Shown: in pieces, positions 1 through 8,990 of the stretch | Position numbering within the stretch: position 1 is the stretch's first letter | Layout of the letters: every line of letters starts with the position of its first letter | Source: Chloroflexota bacterium | GTDB taxonomy: Bacteria; Chloroflexota; Anaerolineae; J036; Brachytrichaceae | Direction of reading: 5' to 3' | DNA length: 33,733 bases | NCBI GenBank assembly: GCA_025354985.1 | Contig: JANXLU010000093.1 | Location: 1 to 33,733 of the forward strand | Program-made: the position numbers and the translations under genes | The notes under the pieces: model-generated | What the model was told of the DNA's origin: nothing | Database searches by the model: none | The model's input: only the letters and a program-made list of their open reading frames with translations

Positions 1-917
1 AGGAAATCAAGCGGGTTGAGGCCGCACATTCTGCTCAGATTTTTGTGTTGCCTGAAGATGGCGAGCAAGTGATTTATTCTCGTGTGTCGGCCGCTAAAAA
101 GCGGGTTTTTATGACGATGTATCTAATAACAGACCTGAGAATTGTGGATGCACTCGCTGTTGCAAAGCACAATGGTGCTGAAGTGCGCGCGATGGTTGAA
201 GCGGGTGCACTTGGTGGTGTCGACAATAACAAATTGGCCATATCCAAGCTTGATGAAGCCGGGATTTTAGTCCGACAGACGAATCCTGCGTTTCGACTGA
301 CGCATCAGAAGACATTCGTGGTTGACGACACGGCGCTCATACTTACTCCGAACATCACCCGCAGCGCATTTAAGGGCAACCGCGAGTTTGGTCTGCTATA
401 TGACCAGCCTGACGATGTTGCTGAAATGGTCGTGCAATTCAACGCAGATTGGAACCGAACATCATTTAACCCACATAGTGAGCGGCTGGTTTGGAGCCCA
501 AATAATGCCAGGTCACGATGGACTTCTGTTATCCATGGAGCGCACACCACGCTGTCGTTATATTCCGAGACCACCACGGATCAGGCAATTGAGCTGGAAC
601 TGTCCAATGCGGTCAAGCGAGGCGTCCGCGTCCGACTCCTTATTTCGCCACCCAGCCGGCCGGATCAGGATGCAAACAAGCAGGGTCTTGACGAACTACA
701 ACGCGGCGGTGTTTTGGTGCGCTATCTAAAGACCCACTATGTGCACGCCAAGATGATTCTGGCGGATTCGGAACTTATGTTCATTGGATCACAGAATATA
801 TCGACTGCATCACTTGACTTCAACCGCGAACTCGGACTAATTCTTGATGATCGCGTGGGGATTCAACGCGTGATGGACACCTTTGAAGAAGACTGGAATC
901 ATGGAATTGATCGATAA
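1..917 (+). CDS. Phospholipase D-family protein (5' end cut off by the window)
   Basis: The reading frame is open from the first complete codon at position 3, so the gene begins upstream of the window. A GTG at 45 could be read as a start, but coding-like sequence precedes it (EIKRVEAAHSAQIFVLPEDG). Two HKD motifs of the PLD superfamily are visible: HQKTFVVDD in the first half and HAKMILAD in the second, the latter followed by GSQN. Two HKD motifs in one chain normally form one active site that cleaves or transfers phosphodiester bonds through a phospho-histidine intermediate. The visible part lacks the extra domains of eukaryotic PLDs and resembles bacterial cardiolipin-synthase-like or PLD-like nucleases. 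Substrate (lipid or nucleic acid) cannot be decided. It converges on the broken betaine operon with 8 bases between the stop codons. Confidence 0.85.
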   Translation, partial: EIKRVEAAHSAQIFVLPEDGEQVIYSRVSAAKKRVFMTMYLITDLRIVDALAVAKHNGAEVRAMVEAGALGGVDNNKLAISKLDEAGILVRQTNPAFRLTHQKTFVVDDTALILTPNITRSAFKGNREFGLLYDQPDDVAEMVVQFNADWNRTSFNPHSERLVWSPNNARSRWTSVIHGAHTTLSLYSETTTDQAIELELSNAVKRGVRVRLLISPPSRPDQDANKQGLDELQRGGVLVRYLKTHYVHAKMILADSELMFIGSQNISTASLDFNRELGLILDDRVGIQRVMDTFEEDWNHGIDR

Positions 918-925
918 GTCGGGTT

Positions 926-2836
926 CTATCGTCCCTTGCCAGCCCATGCCTGTGTGAGTCGGTCCAGAATAATCGCAAGACGCATAATGCTGATTCCAGC
1001 TTCGATGCCACGCCCCGTTTGGCTCTTCGCAAGCCCCGTGACTGCCTCAAGGCCAAGCCCGGCACCGCCAACCATGCCGGAAATTACAACCATGGCCAAA
1101 ATCAGCAGGATCATTTGATTCAATCCTAGAAGCAGGCTTGCGCGGGCAAGCGGAACTTGTATCTTGGACACCATCTGCCATCTCGTCGTGCCAAACGCGC
1201 GCGCCGCGTCTACAACTGTGTCTGGCACGCCAAGGATGCCAAGCTCAACCAGCTTAATTCCAACGGGAATTGCATAAAGCACCGAAGCAATAAGACCTGG
1301 CACCCGACCAACATCAAACAACATAATAACCGGAACCAGATAGACAAATGGAGGAATCGTTTGCAAAAAATCGTTGACTGGTCTTGCTATCATACGAAGC
1401 AAACGGAACTGTGATGACAAAAGACCTATTCCAAATGCAATGGCGGCTGCAAGGGGAATTGCGCCAAGAATTTGGCTTGGCGTATCCATGGCAGGCTCCC
1501 ACATTCCCAGCAATCCAATCACTATCATTCCAGTCATAGTCTGCAGGCTAAGTTTCCATCCTGAGCTTATATGCGCAATAGCCGATATGGCGATAACGAT
1601 CACTGGCCAGGGAACAAAATCAGTCAATAAGTCCCGCAATGGATTGAGTAAACCGAGCGTCAAGCCGTCGCTGACAGGTGCAGTGATGGATCCAAGATTA
1701 TCGCGAACCCACTCAAGTGCGTTATCAACCGGAGCCGACATCGAAAGGCGAACATCCCCAAATGCGGCTCCAATTCCAACCGCCGATAAAATGCCGAGGA
1801 ACAAAAGCATCAAAAAAGCCATCCAATTGGCGCGCCACCTCCAACGAAGCGCCCTGCCGGCGAAATCACTGTGTGCAATTGCCTCGCCAAACCGATCCAG
1901 CATAATCGCCAGAAACACAATCGCAAGGCCGGCCTCAAAGGCCTGGCCCACCTGGAGGCGTTGCATACTCACATATACCTCACGGCCCAAGCCTCCAGCT
2001 CCCACCATTGCCGCAATTACCACCATACCCAGTGACATCATGATGCATTGGCTAGCTCCCGCAAGGACGGAGGGCAAGGCCAATGGCATTTGAACCTTGA
2101 CAAGCACCTGCCTCCAGGTGGCGCCAAATGCACGCGCACTTTCTACCGGGGCGAACGGCACGGCTCGAATACCGTGGCTTATTAGCCTGATCAGGGGCGG
2201 AACTGCATAAATCACGGTTGCACTAACGGCGGGCACGCGGGCGATTCCAAAGAACAGCACCACGGGCAGAAGGTAAACAAACGCCGGTAACGTCTGCATC
2301 GTGTCGAGCACTGGTTGCATAACCTTGTCAAATGGATTGCTTAACCCGGCTAGCACGCCCAGCGGCAAGCCGATTAGCAGGGAGAACCCAACTGCACAGA
2401 TGATCAGTGCCATGGTTTGAATACTTTGCTCCCGCAGTCCAAGCAGGCTCAGAAAGAGCAAACTCGCCCCGCAAATGAATGCCAGTTTTCGTCCGGAAAT
2501 TAACAAACCCAGGGCGACTATGATCGTCCTCAGCGTAAGCTAGGGTGTGTTCATTAACCCTGATTCCAAACTGCGAACTATGGTGTCAATAGTATGGCTT
2601 AGCGGATCAAACCCAAACACAAACACAGGATGTAGCGCTCGGTTGGCGATGATCCAATCCTGAAGTCCATCTAAAAAAATCCGCAGACCAATGTTCCATC
2701 TGTCCGGAAATCGCAGAAAAACATCCGGCAAATAGGTTGCGAGCACCAACGCTACCGCAACCACCGCAGTCCAAAATGCGAGGTGCGCCGCATGCTGGCG
2801 AGACACACGCCACGCTCCGCCGGTCTGTTCTGACAT
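926..2836 (-). pseudogene. proW: Double-length glycine betaine/proline ABC permease, interrupted by in-frame TAG
   Basis: This is a ProW/OpuAB-type inner-membrane permease with two complete permease domains in one chain, about 636 codons against roughly 350 for a normal ProW. The ATG at 2836 lies 4 bases after the ATPase stop. The N-terminal helix and amphipathic segment end at an in-frame TAG (2540-2542). The same frame then continues into permease half 1 (motifs FVYLLPVVLFFG, AARAFG-like ESARAFGAT) and half 2 (FVYLVPVIMLF, DAARAFGTT). The two halves align without gaps across the stop. Half 2 reads P-W, 15 residues, GWKL; half 1 reads P-stop, 15 residues, GRKL. The lost codon was therefore probably Trp TGG changed to TAG. 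Downstream sequence has no further stop. It could be a recent pseudogene or a read-through product; a TTG at 2504-2506 could restart translation. Confidence 0.85.
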
Positions 2837-2840
2837 TGGC

Positions 2841-3850
2841 CTAGCTGCGAACAAGTGCCGAAATGAATGTCGCTCGATCGATCTCACCGACAACGGCACC
2901 CACTGAATTTGTGACTTGCACGGCACGGTCACAAGTTGATATCTGTGGCACTATCGACTCAAGACTGGCAGTCGAATCAACCCGAGGAGTGCAGCTTTCC
3001 GTATCACGATGACGTACGGCCGTCATGATGGACCCTGCGGTAAGAACGCGAATTCGTGGAGCATCCTTGACAAACGCACGAACATAGCTCGATTCTGGGT
3101 AAAGCAAAAGTTGCTCTGGCGTACCGATTTGAACGAACCTCCCATCCTTCATTATTGCAACACGGTCGCCTATGCGCAACGCCTCACTAAAATCGTGCGT
3201 GATAAACACGCTAGTTTTCTTAAGCGTCGCTTGTAGCCGGAGCAATTCGTCCTGAAGTTCCGCCCGTATCAGCGGATCAAGCGCGCTAAACGGCTCATCA
3301 AACAGCATTAATTCCGGATTCACGGCAAGCGCGCGCCAGGCCAACACGCTGTTGCATGCCACCACTCGGCTGGTTTGGCTTATATCGATCCCAACCTTTC
3401 AGGCCAACCACATCAATGATTTCCATTGCCTTACTTTCCCTTTGCAGAGCGATTGACGCCTCGTACTTCCAAACCGAAGCCAACGTTATCGAGTACGGTT
3501 CGGTGTGGCAACAATCCAAAATTCTGAAACACCATGCTCATTTTGTGACGCCGCAATTCACGCAACGCGCGATCATCCATAGCAATCACATTTGCTTCGT
3601 CAAGCCACACCTCGCCTGACGTAGCCTGTGTCTGCCTGGAGAGACAACGGACAAGGGTGCTCTTTCCACTGCCACTGAGCCCCATGATCACAAACGTTCC
3701 ACCACTCGCAACCTCAAACGAAACGTCCGCCACTGCGGCCGGGTGGCCAACTAGTTCCTGCCCAGCTATCACAGCCGCCATGCCTTTTTCTGGCTTTGCT
3801 CCGAAGACCTTCCAGAGGTTGCGAACGATCAGCTTGGCCACGCACAACAA
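2841..3850 (-). pseudogene. proV: Glycine betaine/proline ABC ATPase with two frameshifts
   Basis: This is a ProV/OpuAA-type ATPase that would energise the adjacent permease. The pieces lie in three frames. Piece 1 (3850 to about 3440) carries Walker A GLSGSGKST and the Q-loop VFQNFGLLPH. Piece 2 (about 3440 to 3335) carries the signature [14 protein letters not shown]. Piece 3 (about 3330 to 2841) carries Walker [14 protein letters not shown], the H-loop [10 protein letters not shown] and a CBS-like C-terminal region typical of ProV. Junction 1 is explained by one extra G in a short G run (CCC on the plus strand, 3438-3440). Junction 2 is explained by loss of two bases from an alternating GC tract (3329-3336): adding GC restores [10 protein letters not shown]. 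All catalytic motifs survive, so decay looks recent. The start is probably TTG 3850 or GTG 3841, without a clear ribosome site. The gene ends with TAG at 2841, just before the permease ATG. Confidence 0.87.
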
Positions 3851-3909
3851 AATCAGGCGACGAACACTTAGAAGCTAAACGCGCTCAATGATCTGGTCAA
3901 TTTAAGGTG

Positions 3910-4983
3910 TCAACCAGGCATTCCACACCGCTGGGTTTTGCCAACCCAGTCTTTTGCCACTGAAGCAGGATCCTTTTTCCCAAACGCAATCGCTCCTGCC
4001 ATGGAAATCTGATCTTTTTCGGTATAACTCATCTTCTTGAGCATGGCATACACATCTGGGGCCTCGGTTTTCAATTTCACGAATGCCACTTTATACAGAA
4101 CATCAGGCGGGTAATCGCAGTTAACTTTGCCGGCGGTGGCTTTGTCGCCCGCCAGTTTTCCACACGCTTCAGTGTAGTCTGGAAGCGTGACCCGAGTCAA
4201 ATCATATTTGGAATGCAGTTCGTGCGCCGTCCAGTAATAGAACAATATGGGCTTCTGAGCTGCATAGGCCTTGTCAAGCGACGCCAACAGGGCCTCTTCG
4301 CTTCCAGCATTCACCACGCGAAAATCAAGACCAAGATTCTAAATGATGGCATCGTCATAAGATACCCAGCTCGGATCGCCAAGCAGGAATCTTCCGCGAT
4401 TTCCCGTCTCAGCGCTCTTGAATAGCGTGGCATTCTTTTTAACTCCCTCCCACGTTGCAAGCTCGGGCTTGTCTTTGGTCATGTACGTTGGTAGATACCA
4501 GCCAATTTCCCCGACGATACCCAGATCACCAATTCGCTCAACAGTCTTGGCCTTGGTAATAAATTTGTCCTCATCCTCGGCATGCCCGCTTGGCCACACT
4601 TCCAAGCTTGCGCTCAGCTCATTGTTACTCAACGCCGGGAACTGGGCATTCTCATCAATCGTCACGATCTCGACTTTGTAACCGAGCTTTTGCTCAATAA
4701 TTTGCTTGGCAACGTATACGTTGACTGTGGAACCTGCCCACGGATTTTCGGCCAACTTAATCACGCTCTTTGGCTTGGCTGTTGGAGTAGGCGGAACGGT
4801 AGGTGCTATTGTGGGCTTGGGAGCTTCCGTAGGTATAGCTACATCTGCTACTTTTACTTCGGCCGATGGCAATTGTGGGATTTGCGTTGGTGCAACTGGC
4901 GCAGGCGCAGCCGTTGGTTGTGCAGGCTTGCTGCACGATGCGACCATGAGCGCGCAAATTAGCACTCCCAATCGCCCATTCAT
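3910..4983 (-). pseudogene. proX: Glycine betaine-type substrate-binding lipoprotein, interrupted by in-frame TAG
   Basis: This is an OpuAC/ProX-family extracytoplasmic binding protein, the first gene of the importer operon. From ATG 4983 the product has a short signal with lipobox VASC, a Thr/Pro/Ala-rich linker of about 60 residues, then the binding domain starting near NPWAGSTVNVYVAKQII. Translation stops at TAG (4339-4341) after YDDAII. The same frame resumes with NLGLDFRVVNAGSEEAL and runs without another stop to 3910, including the LFYYW motif usual for this family. The lost codon was probably Gln or Lys. The 5' end is also odd. The good ribosome site AAGGGGAA (5006-5013) points at an ATG at 5003 that gives only five codons before a TAG, whereas the in-frame ATG 4983 has no ribosome site. 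One inserted T would join them into a better signal peptide (MKMLNLAMNGRLG). Confidence 0.85.
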
Positions 4984-5088
4984 CGCTAATTTAACATTTT
5001 CATAATTTCCCCTTCTAAATCTAGCGTTGAATTTCGTAAACCAAGTACTGGCATCGGACTTTGGATTTGCCAAAGCAAACCGATTTGC

Positions 5089-6261
5089 TCATGTCGCCAG
5101 GTAGTCACGCAACTGAACACTTTGCCTTGGTTGCCGAAGTCTTCGAATGGCTTGAATTTCGATCTGCCGAATGCGTTCACGGGTCAGACCAAATTTTTGA
5201 CCGACTTCCTCCAAAGTATGAGGCCGCCCATTCACCAAGCCGTAGCGTAAACGCAGAACGCGCTGCTCACGCGGGGTAAGGGTGTTGAGAACCTCTTCGA
5301 TCTTTTCCCGCAACATAGTCTCAGCAACCATTTGGTGCGGTGACGGAGCCGTGTCATCCACAATAAATGCGCCAAATTCCGTCTCTTCCTCGTCACTGAC
5401 CGGCTGTTCAAGGGATAGTGGCTGCCAGCTTACCTTAAGCATCCATTCCACCTCCTCCAAATCGGTCTGCATATCTCGCGCCAGTTCGTCGTTGGTAGGT
5501 TTTCGACCCAACGCCTGTTCGAGGTCGTGGGCGCTCTTATACAACTTGCGAATGCGCTCGGTCATATGAACTGGCACGCGAATGGTGCGTGCCTGATCGG
5601 CAATCGCACGTGTAATGGTTTGTCGAATCCACCACGTCGCATAGGTGCTAAACCGGAAGCCAAGCGCGTGATTATATTTTTCCACGGCCTTTATCAGCCC
5701 CAGATTTCCCTCTTGAATTAGATCGAGAAAGGGAACGCCACGCGCCATATACTTCTTTGCAATGCTAATGACAAGACGCGTATTCGCCTTGATAAGGTGT
5801 TCACGGGCCAAAATGCTGTCAGCAACATATCCCTCGAGCAGGCGTCTTTCTCCGTGTTCAGAACTTTCCCGCCGTTCTGTATCGGCCGCGAGTTGTTCTT
5901 GTGCGCGTTGCCCACGGACCATGCGCCTCGCGATGTCCATTTCTTCAGCGCCAGAAAGCAGCGGAACCCTACCCATTTCGCGAAGATAAATCGCAATGTT
6001 GTCGTCCGGCCCGATCAGGGGTTGCCGGGCATCTTCTTCATCGTCCTCTTCTTCATCCTCGTGCTCTTCCTCGTCGAGCGCAGGATCTGAGATTTTTACG
6101 TTACCTTCAGCCAACGCCAGCACAATCTGATCAATATTTTCCGGCGTGTCCTCGCCCTCACCAAGCTGCTCAAGCACGTCATCAATGAGCAGAAATCCCT
6201 GGGTTTCTGCCTTAATGAAAAGGGCGGAGAGAATCTGATCCTCGTCAGTTAACTTGGTCAT
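5089..6261 (-). CDS. sigA: Primary RNA polymerase sigma factor (RpoD/SigA)
   Basis: This is a housekeeping sigma-70 of 390 residues. Region 1.1-like sequence spans about residues 4-60, followed by an acidic tract at 62-78. Region 1.2 (YLREMGRVPLL) is at 92-102. Region 2 has the core-binding/promoter-melting block around 160-230 (NLGLIKAVEKY, FSTYATWWIRQ, RTIRVPVHM). Region 3 spans about 235-310, and region 4 is at 328-390 with a helix-turn-helix (TLEEVGQKFGLTRERIRQIE) for -35 recognition. The C-terminus LRDYL is the group-1 hallmark. The usual HPSR before it is replaced by QPRQ, a mild deviation. The start overlaps the 3' end of the YceD-like gene by 17 bases, suggesting translational coupling. 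The betaine operon begins about 85-105 bases downstream on the same strand. Confidence 0.96.
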   Translation of the reverse strand: MTKLTDEDQILSALFIKAETQGFLLIDDVLEQLGEGEDTPENIDQIVLALAEGNVKISDPALDEEEHEDEEEDDEEDARQPLIGPDDNIAIYLREMGRVPLLSGAEEMDIARRMVRGQRAQEQLAADTERRESSEHGERRLLEGYVADSILAREHLIKANTRLVISIAKKYMARGVPFLDLIQEGNLGLIKAVEKYNHALGFRFSTYATWWIRQTITRAIADQARTIRVPVHMTERIRKLYKSAHDLEQALGRKPTNDELARDMQTDLEEVEWMLKVSWQPLSLEQPVSDEEETEFGAFIVDDTAPSPHQMVAETMLREKIEEVLNTLTPREQRVLRLRYGLVNGRPHTLEEVGQKFGLTRERIRQIEIQAIRRLRQPRQSVQLRDYLAT

Positions 6262-6748
6262 GATCTTCGTTGGCCCAACGAATTGTCAGCCAATCGGAAT
6301 CCTCGTCGCCTAATTGATTGGCTACGAGCCCTGCCAGTGCCGTCGATTCCAGATATTTTGGCGAAACAGGATTGATGGGTATTGAGGTGATGATTGCCTC
6401 ACGGATGGTCTCAGTCAAATCAACCCAATATTCCTTGTCTATTTTTGGCTTGTCCGAAATGTCTTCTGTCGCCGGCAACATGACGCCGTGGATAACAAGC
6501 TCAACGTCATCCAATGGCACAGTTAACGGCAGCACAAACAACTCGAGCGATCGACCGCATTGCACGGTCGTTGCACTTGCAAGCGTTCCTTCCAGCAGCA
6601 CTCTGTCGGCAGTTCGCGTAAATATCAGCTTACCGCGGATGTATTCGACCTGCAATTCCTCATCCAGCCAGGTGGGTCCGCGATCCAGTTCCTCAATTTG
6701 CCGTGAGCCTATGCTCGCCGCGATCAGCTTATGCAGGCGATATCGCAT
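6245..6748 (-). CDS. yceD: YceD-like (DUF177) protein
   Basis: The protein has 167 residues from the ATG at 6748. A longer frame runs back to 6841, but it would overlap the ThuA-like gene and its N-terminus does not look like this family. Recognisable YceD features are the opening MRYRLHKL, the middle TVQCGRSLELFVLPL, the hydrophobic/acidic block DKEYWVDLTETIREAIITSIPINPV, and a Leu/Ala-rich end. YceD proteins are linked to 23S rRNA accumulation and usually sit next to rpmF. Here the neighbour is the primary sigma factor, overlapping by 17 bases. The usual CxxC of the first Cys pair is reduced to CGRS, and the second cysteine cluster is absent, so metal binding is probably lost. Family assignment is fairly secure; function is inferred from the family. 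Confidence 0.75.
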   Translation of the reverse strand: MRYRLHKLIAASIGSRQIEELDRGPTWLDEELQVEYIRGKLIFTRTADRVLLEGTLASATTVQCGRSLELFVLPLTVPLDDVELVIHGVMLPATEDISDKPKIDKEYWVDLTETIREAIITSIPINPVSPKYLESTALAGLVANQLGDEDSDWLTIRWANEDHDQVN

Positions 6749-6776
6749 GAGTCGGAATGCTAACACAAGCGCGGAG

Positions 6777-7472
6777 CTAGCGCAGGGGCGATCGCTTGTA
6801 AGCCTGTGCAAACGGTAGACCAATATTGGTTTGCCATTCACCTGCCGCCCACCGAATCCCCCGGGTCAACATGTGCAGCGTTTGAGGCATTGCAACAATG
6901 TTTGCCTGGTGACCGAGAGAAGTATAGAAAACCCGACCTTTTCCATAGGTTTTGGTCCAGGTTACAGGCATTACGGCATCCTCATAGTCTTCAAATGTCG
7001 TGGTCGCATGGACTCTTATCGCGGGATCAACGTGCATATAGTATTTTTCGGTCCGCACGTCAAAATCCGACAATGAGCTTGTGATTGCATTGTCATCAAT
7101 AATATTCACGGTATACAAGCGCCCATCGTTGCCGGGATGAGCCACCCATTGCCCGCCAGTCATAAACTGATATTCCGTTTCGTTACGAAAGGCATCACAC
7201 ATCCCACCGTGACAGCCGGCAATACCAACTCCATTCCGAACTGCGGACAGCAGACCACCACATTGTTCCTTTGTTATGGTGTTATCCATGGTCCATATTG
7301 GGACGATAACACTTTGTCTACCCAACAGTTCAGTGTCCGCAAATGCTTCCAGAGAATCGCGCATCTCAACCCGAAATTGTTCGCGTTGCATGGCTTCCGC
7401 CAAAACCGCACTAACTTCCTTGGGCTGGTGCCCCAGCCAACCGCCAAAAACAATCAAAACGGACTTATTCAT
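6777..7472 (-). CDS. ThuA-like domain protein
   Basis: The 231-residue protein has a glutamine-amidotransferase-like ThuA fold. Evidence is the N-terminal strand VLIVFGGWLGHQP, the nucleophile-elbow-like turn GIAGCHGGMCDAF, the FMTGGQWVAHPGN segment, and the C-terminal block MPVTWTKTYGKGRVFYTSLGH typical of ThuA. Family members occur in sugar utilisation loci and in large secreted sugar-degrading proteins. This copy is a stand-alone cytoplasmic domain with no signal peptide, and no sugar genes lie next to it. It is upstream of the yceD-like gene on the same strand with 28 bases between. It diverges from the glycerate kinase gene across about 190 bases that probably hold both promoters, though I cannot pick convincing boxes there. 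Substrate is unknown. Confidence 0.82.
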   Translation of the reverse strand: MNKSVLIVFGGWLGHQPKEVSAVLAEAMQREQFRVEMRDSLEAFADTELLGRQSVIVPIWTMDNTITKEQCGGLLSAVRNGVGIAGCHGGMCDAFRNETEYQFMTGGQWVAHPGNDGRLYTVNIIDDNAITSSLSDFDVRTEKYYMHVDPAIRVHATTTFEDYEDAVMPVTWTKTYGKGRVFYTSLGHQANIVAMPQTLHMLTRGIRWAAGEWQTNIGLPFAQAYKRSPLR

Positions 7473-7664
7473 AGTTTGAACGCAGCCACATCATCTGCAA
7501 TGGTTCCAAATCAACACCTGCCTGGACAATAACAGTCACACCAACAACCACATCTAGCGCCACGACGCCCAAGCCCTGCGATTGTAAAGCAGCCGCAGAA
7601 ATACTCTAATTGCCCTCAGTAAGAATTGACAAGAACTACCCGGTCCGGGATAAGCCGAACCCGC

Positions 7665-8984
7665 ATGGAAACACCGGCTATTCGCAGCCAACATTCACTT
7701 ACCTATCCAAGCGTGGCACATTGTGAGCATAATGACTCCATCTTGGCCATTTCCGAACTAGTGCGAGCATTAATAAACGCCACCGGGGGTGCCGTGCGAC
7801 CCGAGGCTGCAATCCACCGAGTATGTGCCAGACGGGGCAGTGTGTTCCACGTCGGACTAAATTCGTATGATCTCGGGGAATATTCAAAAATACTCTTATT
7901 CGCAATTGGCAAGGCTGCACCCGCCATGGCCCTGGCCGTATCAGACCTGTTGCATGACCTAGCTGTAGAGCAATGGATCGTGACCAAATCTATCCACGGT
8001 CGGATACCCACGTCGAATTACCCACATCATGTTGTCCATGCGATGGTGACTGGCCATCCAACACCGGACGCGCGTAGCGCCGAGGCTGGCGAGCAGGTGT
8101 GCGCAGCTTTGTCTGATATCAGCGCCGGCACACTTGTAATTGCATGTATAAGCGGTGGCGCAAGTGCGTTAATGGTTGCGCCGCATGCCGGCATTTCGCT
8201 TGGATCCATCCAAGCAATCAATGACGCATTATTGCGGTCCGGTGCGGACATCGCAGAATTAAATAACATTCGCGGCAGGCTAGATCGACTCAAGGCGGGT
8301 GGCTTTGCCCGCATGAGTGCACCCGCACCTATCATAGGATTGATTCTTTCCGATGTTATTGGCGACCCGCTCGACGTCATTGCATCTGGATTGACTTATT
8401 TACCTGAATCGCAACGTATCCAGAATTTCATCATCGCCAACAACAAACTTGCGTGCGAAGGCGCCCAAAACTTGCTCAACCGTTTCATTCCAAATTGCGC
8501 GGAAATAGTTACAACGACATTAAGTGGTGAAGCGCGCATGGTTGGTCAAGTCATAATCCAGGATTTGATGGAACAAATTGTCAGCACGGGCGGCAACATG
8601 CCGCTTTGTCGTATATATGGCGGTGAAACAACCGTAACGCTACGAGGTATCGGAAAAGGTGGTCGCAACACTGAGTTGGCGCTCGCCGCCGCCCTGGAAA
8701 TCGAACGATTGTTTGCAAGGAGATTGGAGGCGGAAACCATCACGCTTATTGCGCTCGCAACCGACGGATCCGATGGGCCGACTGATTGCGCTGGTGCAGT
8801 AGTTGATGCTTCTACGGTAGTGCGTGCGCGCAACCTTGGTCTGCACCCGCAGCAATTCCTTGACGCAAACGATAGTTATACGTTTTTCGAAGGCCTGGGT
8901 GACCTAATTAAAACCGGTCCTACTGGGACCAACGTGGCAGACGTCACGATAGCAATCTATGATCCCGGAAACATGCTACGATGA
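7665..8984 (+). CDS. Glycerate 2-kinase (MOFRL family)
   Basis: The protein is about 439 residues from ATG 7665. A TTG at 7626 would add 13 residues, and no ribosome site separates the two. The N-terminal half shows the glycerate-kinase pattern: FAIGKAAPAMA, VTGHPTPD, CISGGASALM, then NNIRGRLDRLKAGGFARM and LILSDVIGDPLDVIASG. The C-terminal MOFRL domain is seen in LIALATDGSDGPTDCAGAVVD and the end KTGPTGTNVADVTIAI. The enzyme phosphorylates D-glycerate to 2-phosphoglycerate with ATP, feeding photorespiratory-type, serine or sugar-acid carbon into lower glycolysis. Usual family residues SGPT and VRK are SGLT and IRG here, so activity toward glycerate is likely but not certain. It leads a short plus-strand operon with the rdgB-like gene 6 bases downstream. 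Confidence 0.85.
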   Translation: METPAIRSQHSLTYPSVAHCEHNDSILAISELVRALINATGGAVRPEAAIHRVCARRGSVFHVGLNSYDLGEYSKILLFAIGKAAPAMALAVSDLLHDLAVEQWIVTKSIHGRIPTSNYPHHVVHAMVTGHPTPDARSAEAGEQVCAALSDISAGTLVIACISGGASALMVAPHAGISLGSIQAINDALLRSGADIAELNNIRGRLDRLKAGGFARMSAPAPIIGLILSDVIGDPLDVIASGLTYLPESQRIQNFIIANNKLACEGAQNLLNRFIPNCAEIVTTTLSGEARMVGQVIIQDLMEQIVSTGGNMPLCRIYGGETTVTLRGIGKGGRNTELALAAALEIERLFARRLEAETITLIALATDGSDGPTDCAGAVVDASTVVRARNLGLHPQQFLDANDSYTFFEGLGDLIKTGPTGTNVADVTIAIYDPGNMLR

Positions 8985-8990
8985 CTGAAA

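Noticed and set aside
1374-2093. Plus-strand open frame of 239 codons opposite the permease
   Set aside because: It is the shadow of the membrane-protein frame, rich in Thr/Pro/Ser/Arg with no family resemblance.
2540-4341. TAG recoding (for example a Gln- or Trp-inserting amber codon) as explanation for the two in-frame TAGs
   Set aside because: TAG ends other apparently intact genes at natural positions (Trm112-like 11080, LPXTG gene 12662, VWA gene 31480, iron-sulfur carrier 33089), and the ATPase in the same operon has frameshifts. Decay is simpler.
5059-5089. Two overlapping 6-base-pair hairpins between sigA and the betaine operon, possibly an attenuator
   Set aside because: Stems are short and not followed by a proper T run. 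Could be chance in an AT-rich spacer.
6749-6841. N-terminal extension of the YceD-like protein
   Set aside because: It would overlap the ThuA-like gene, and the conserved start of the family is at 6748.
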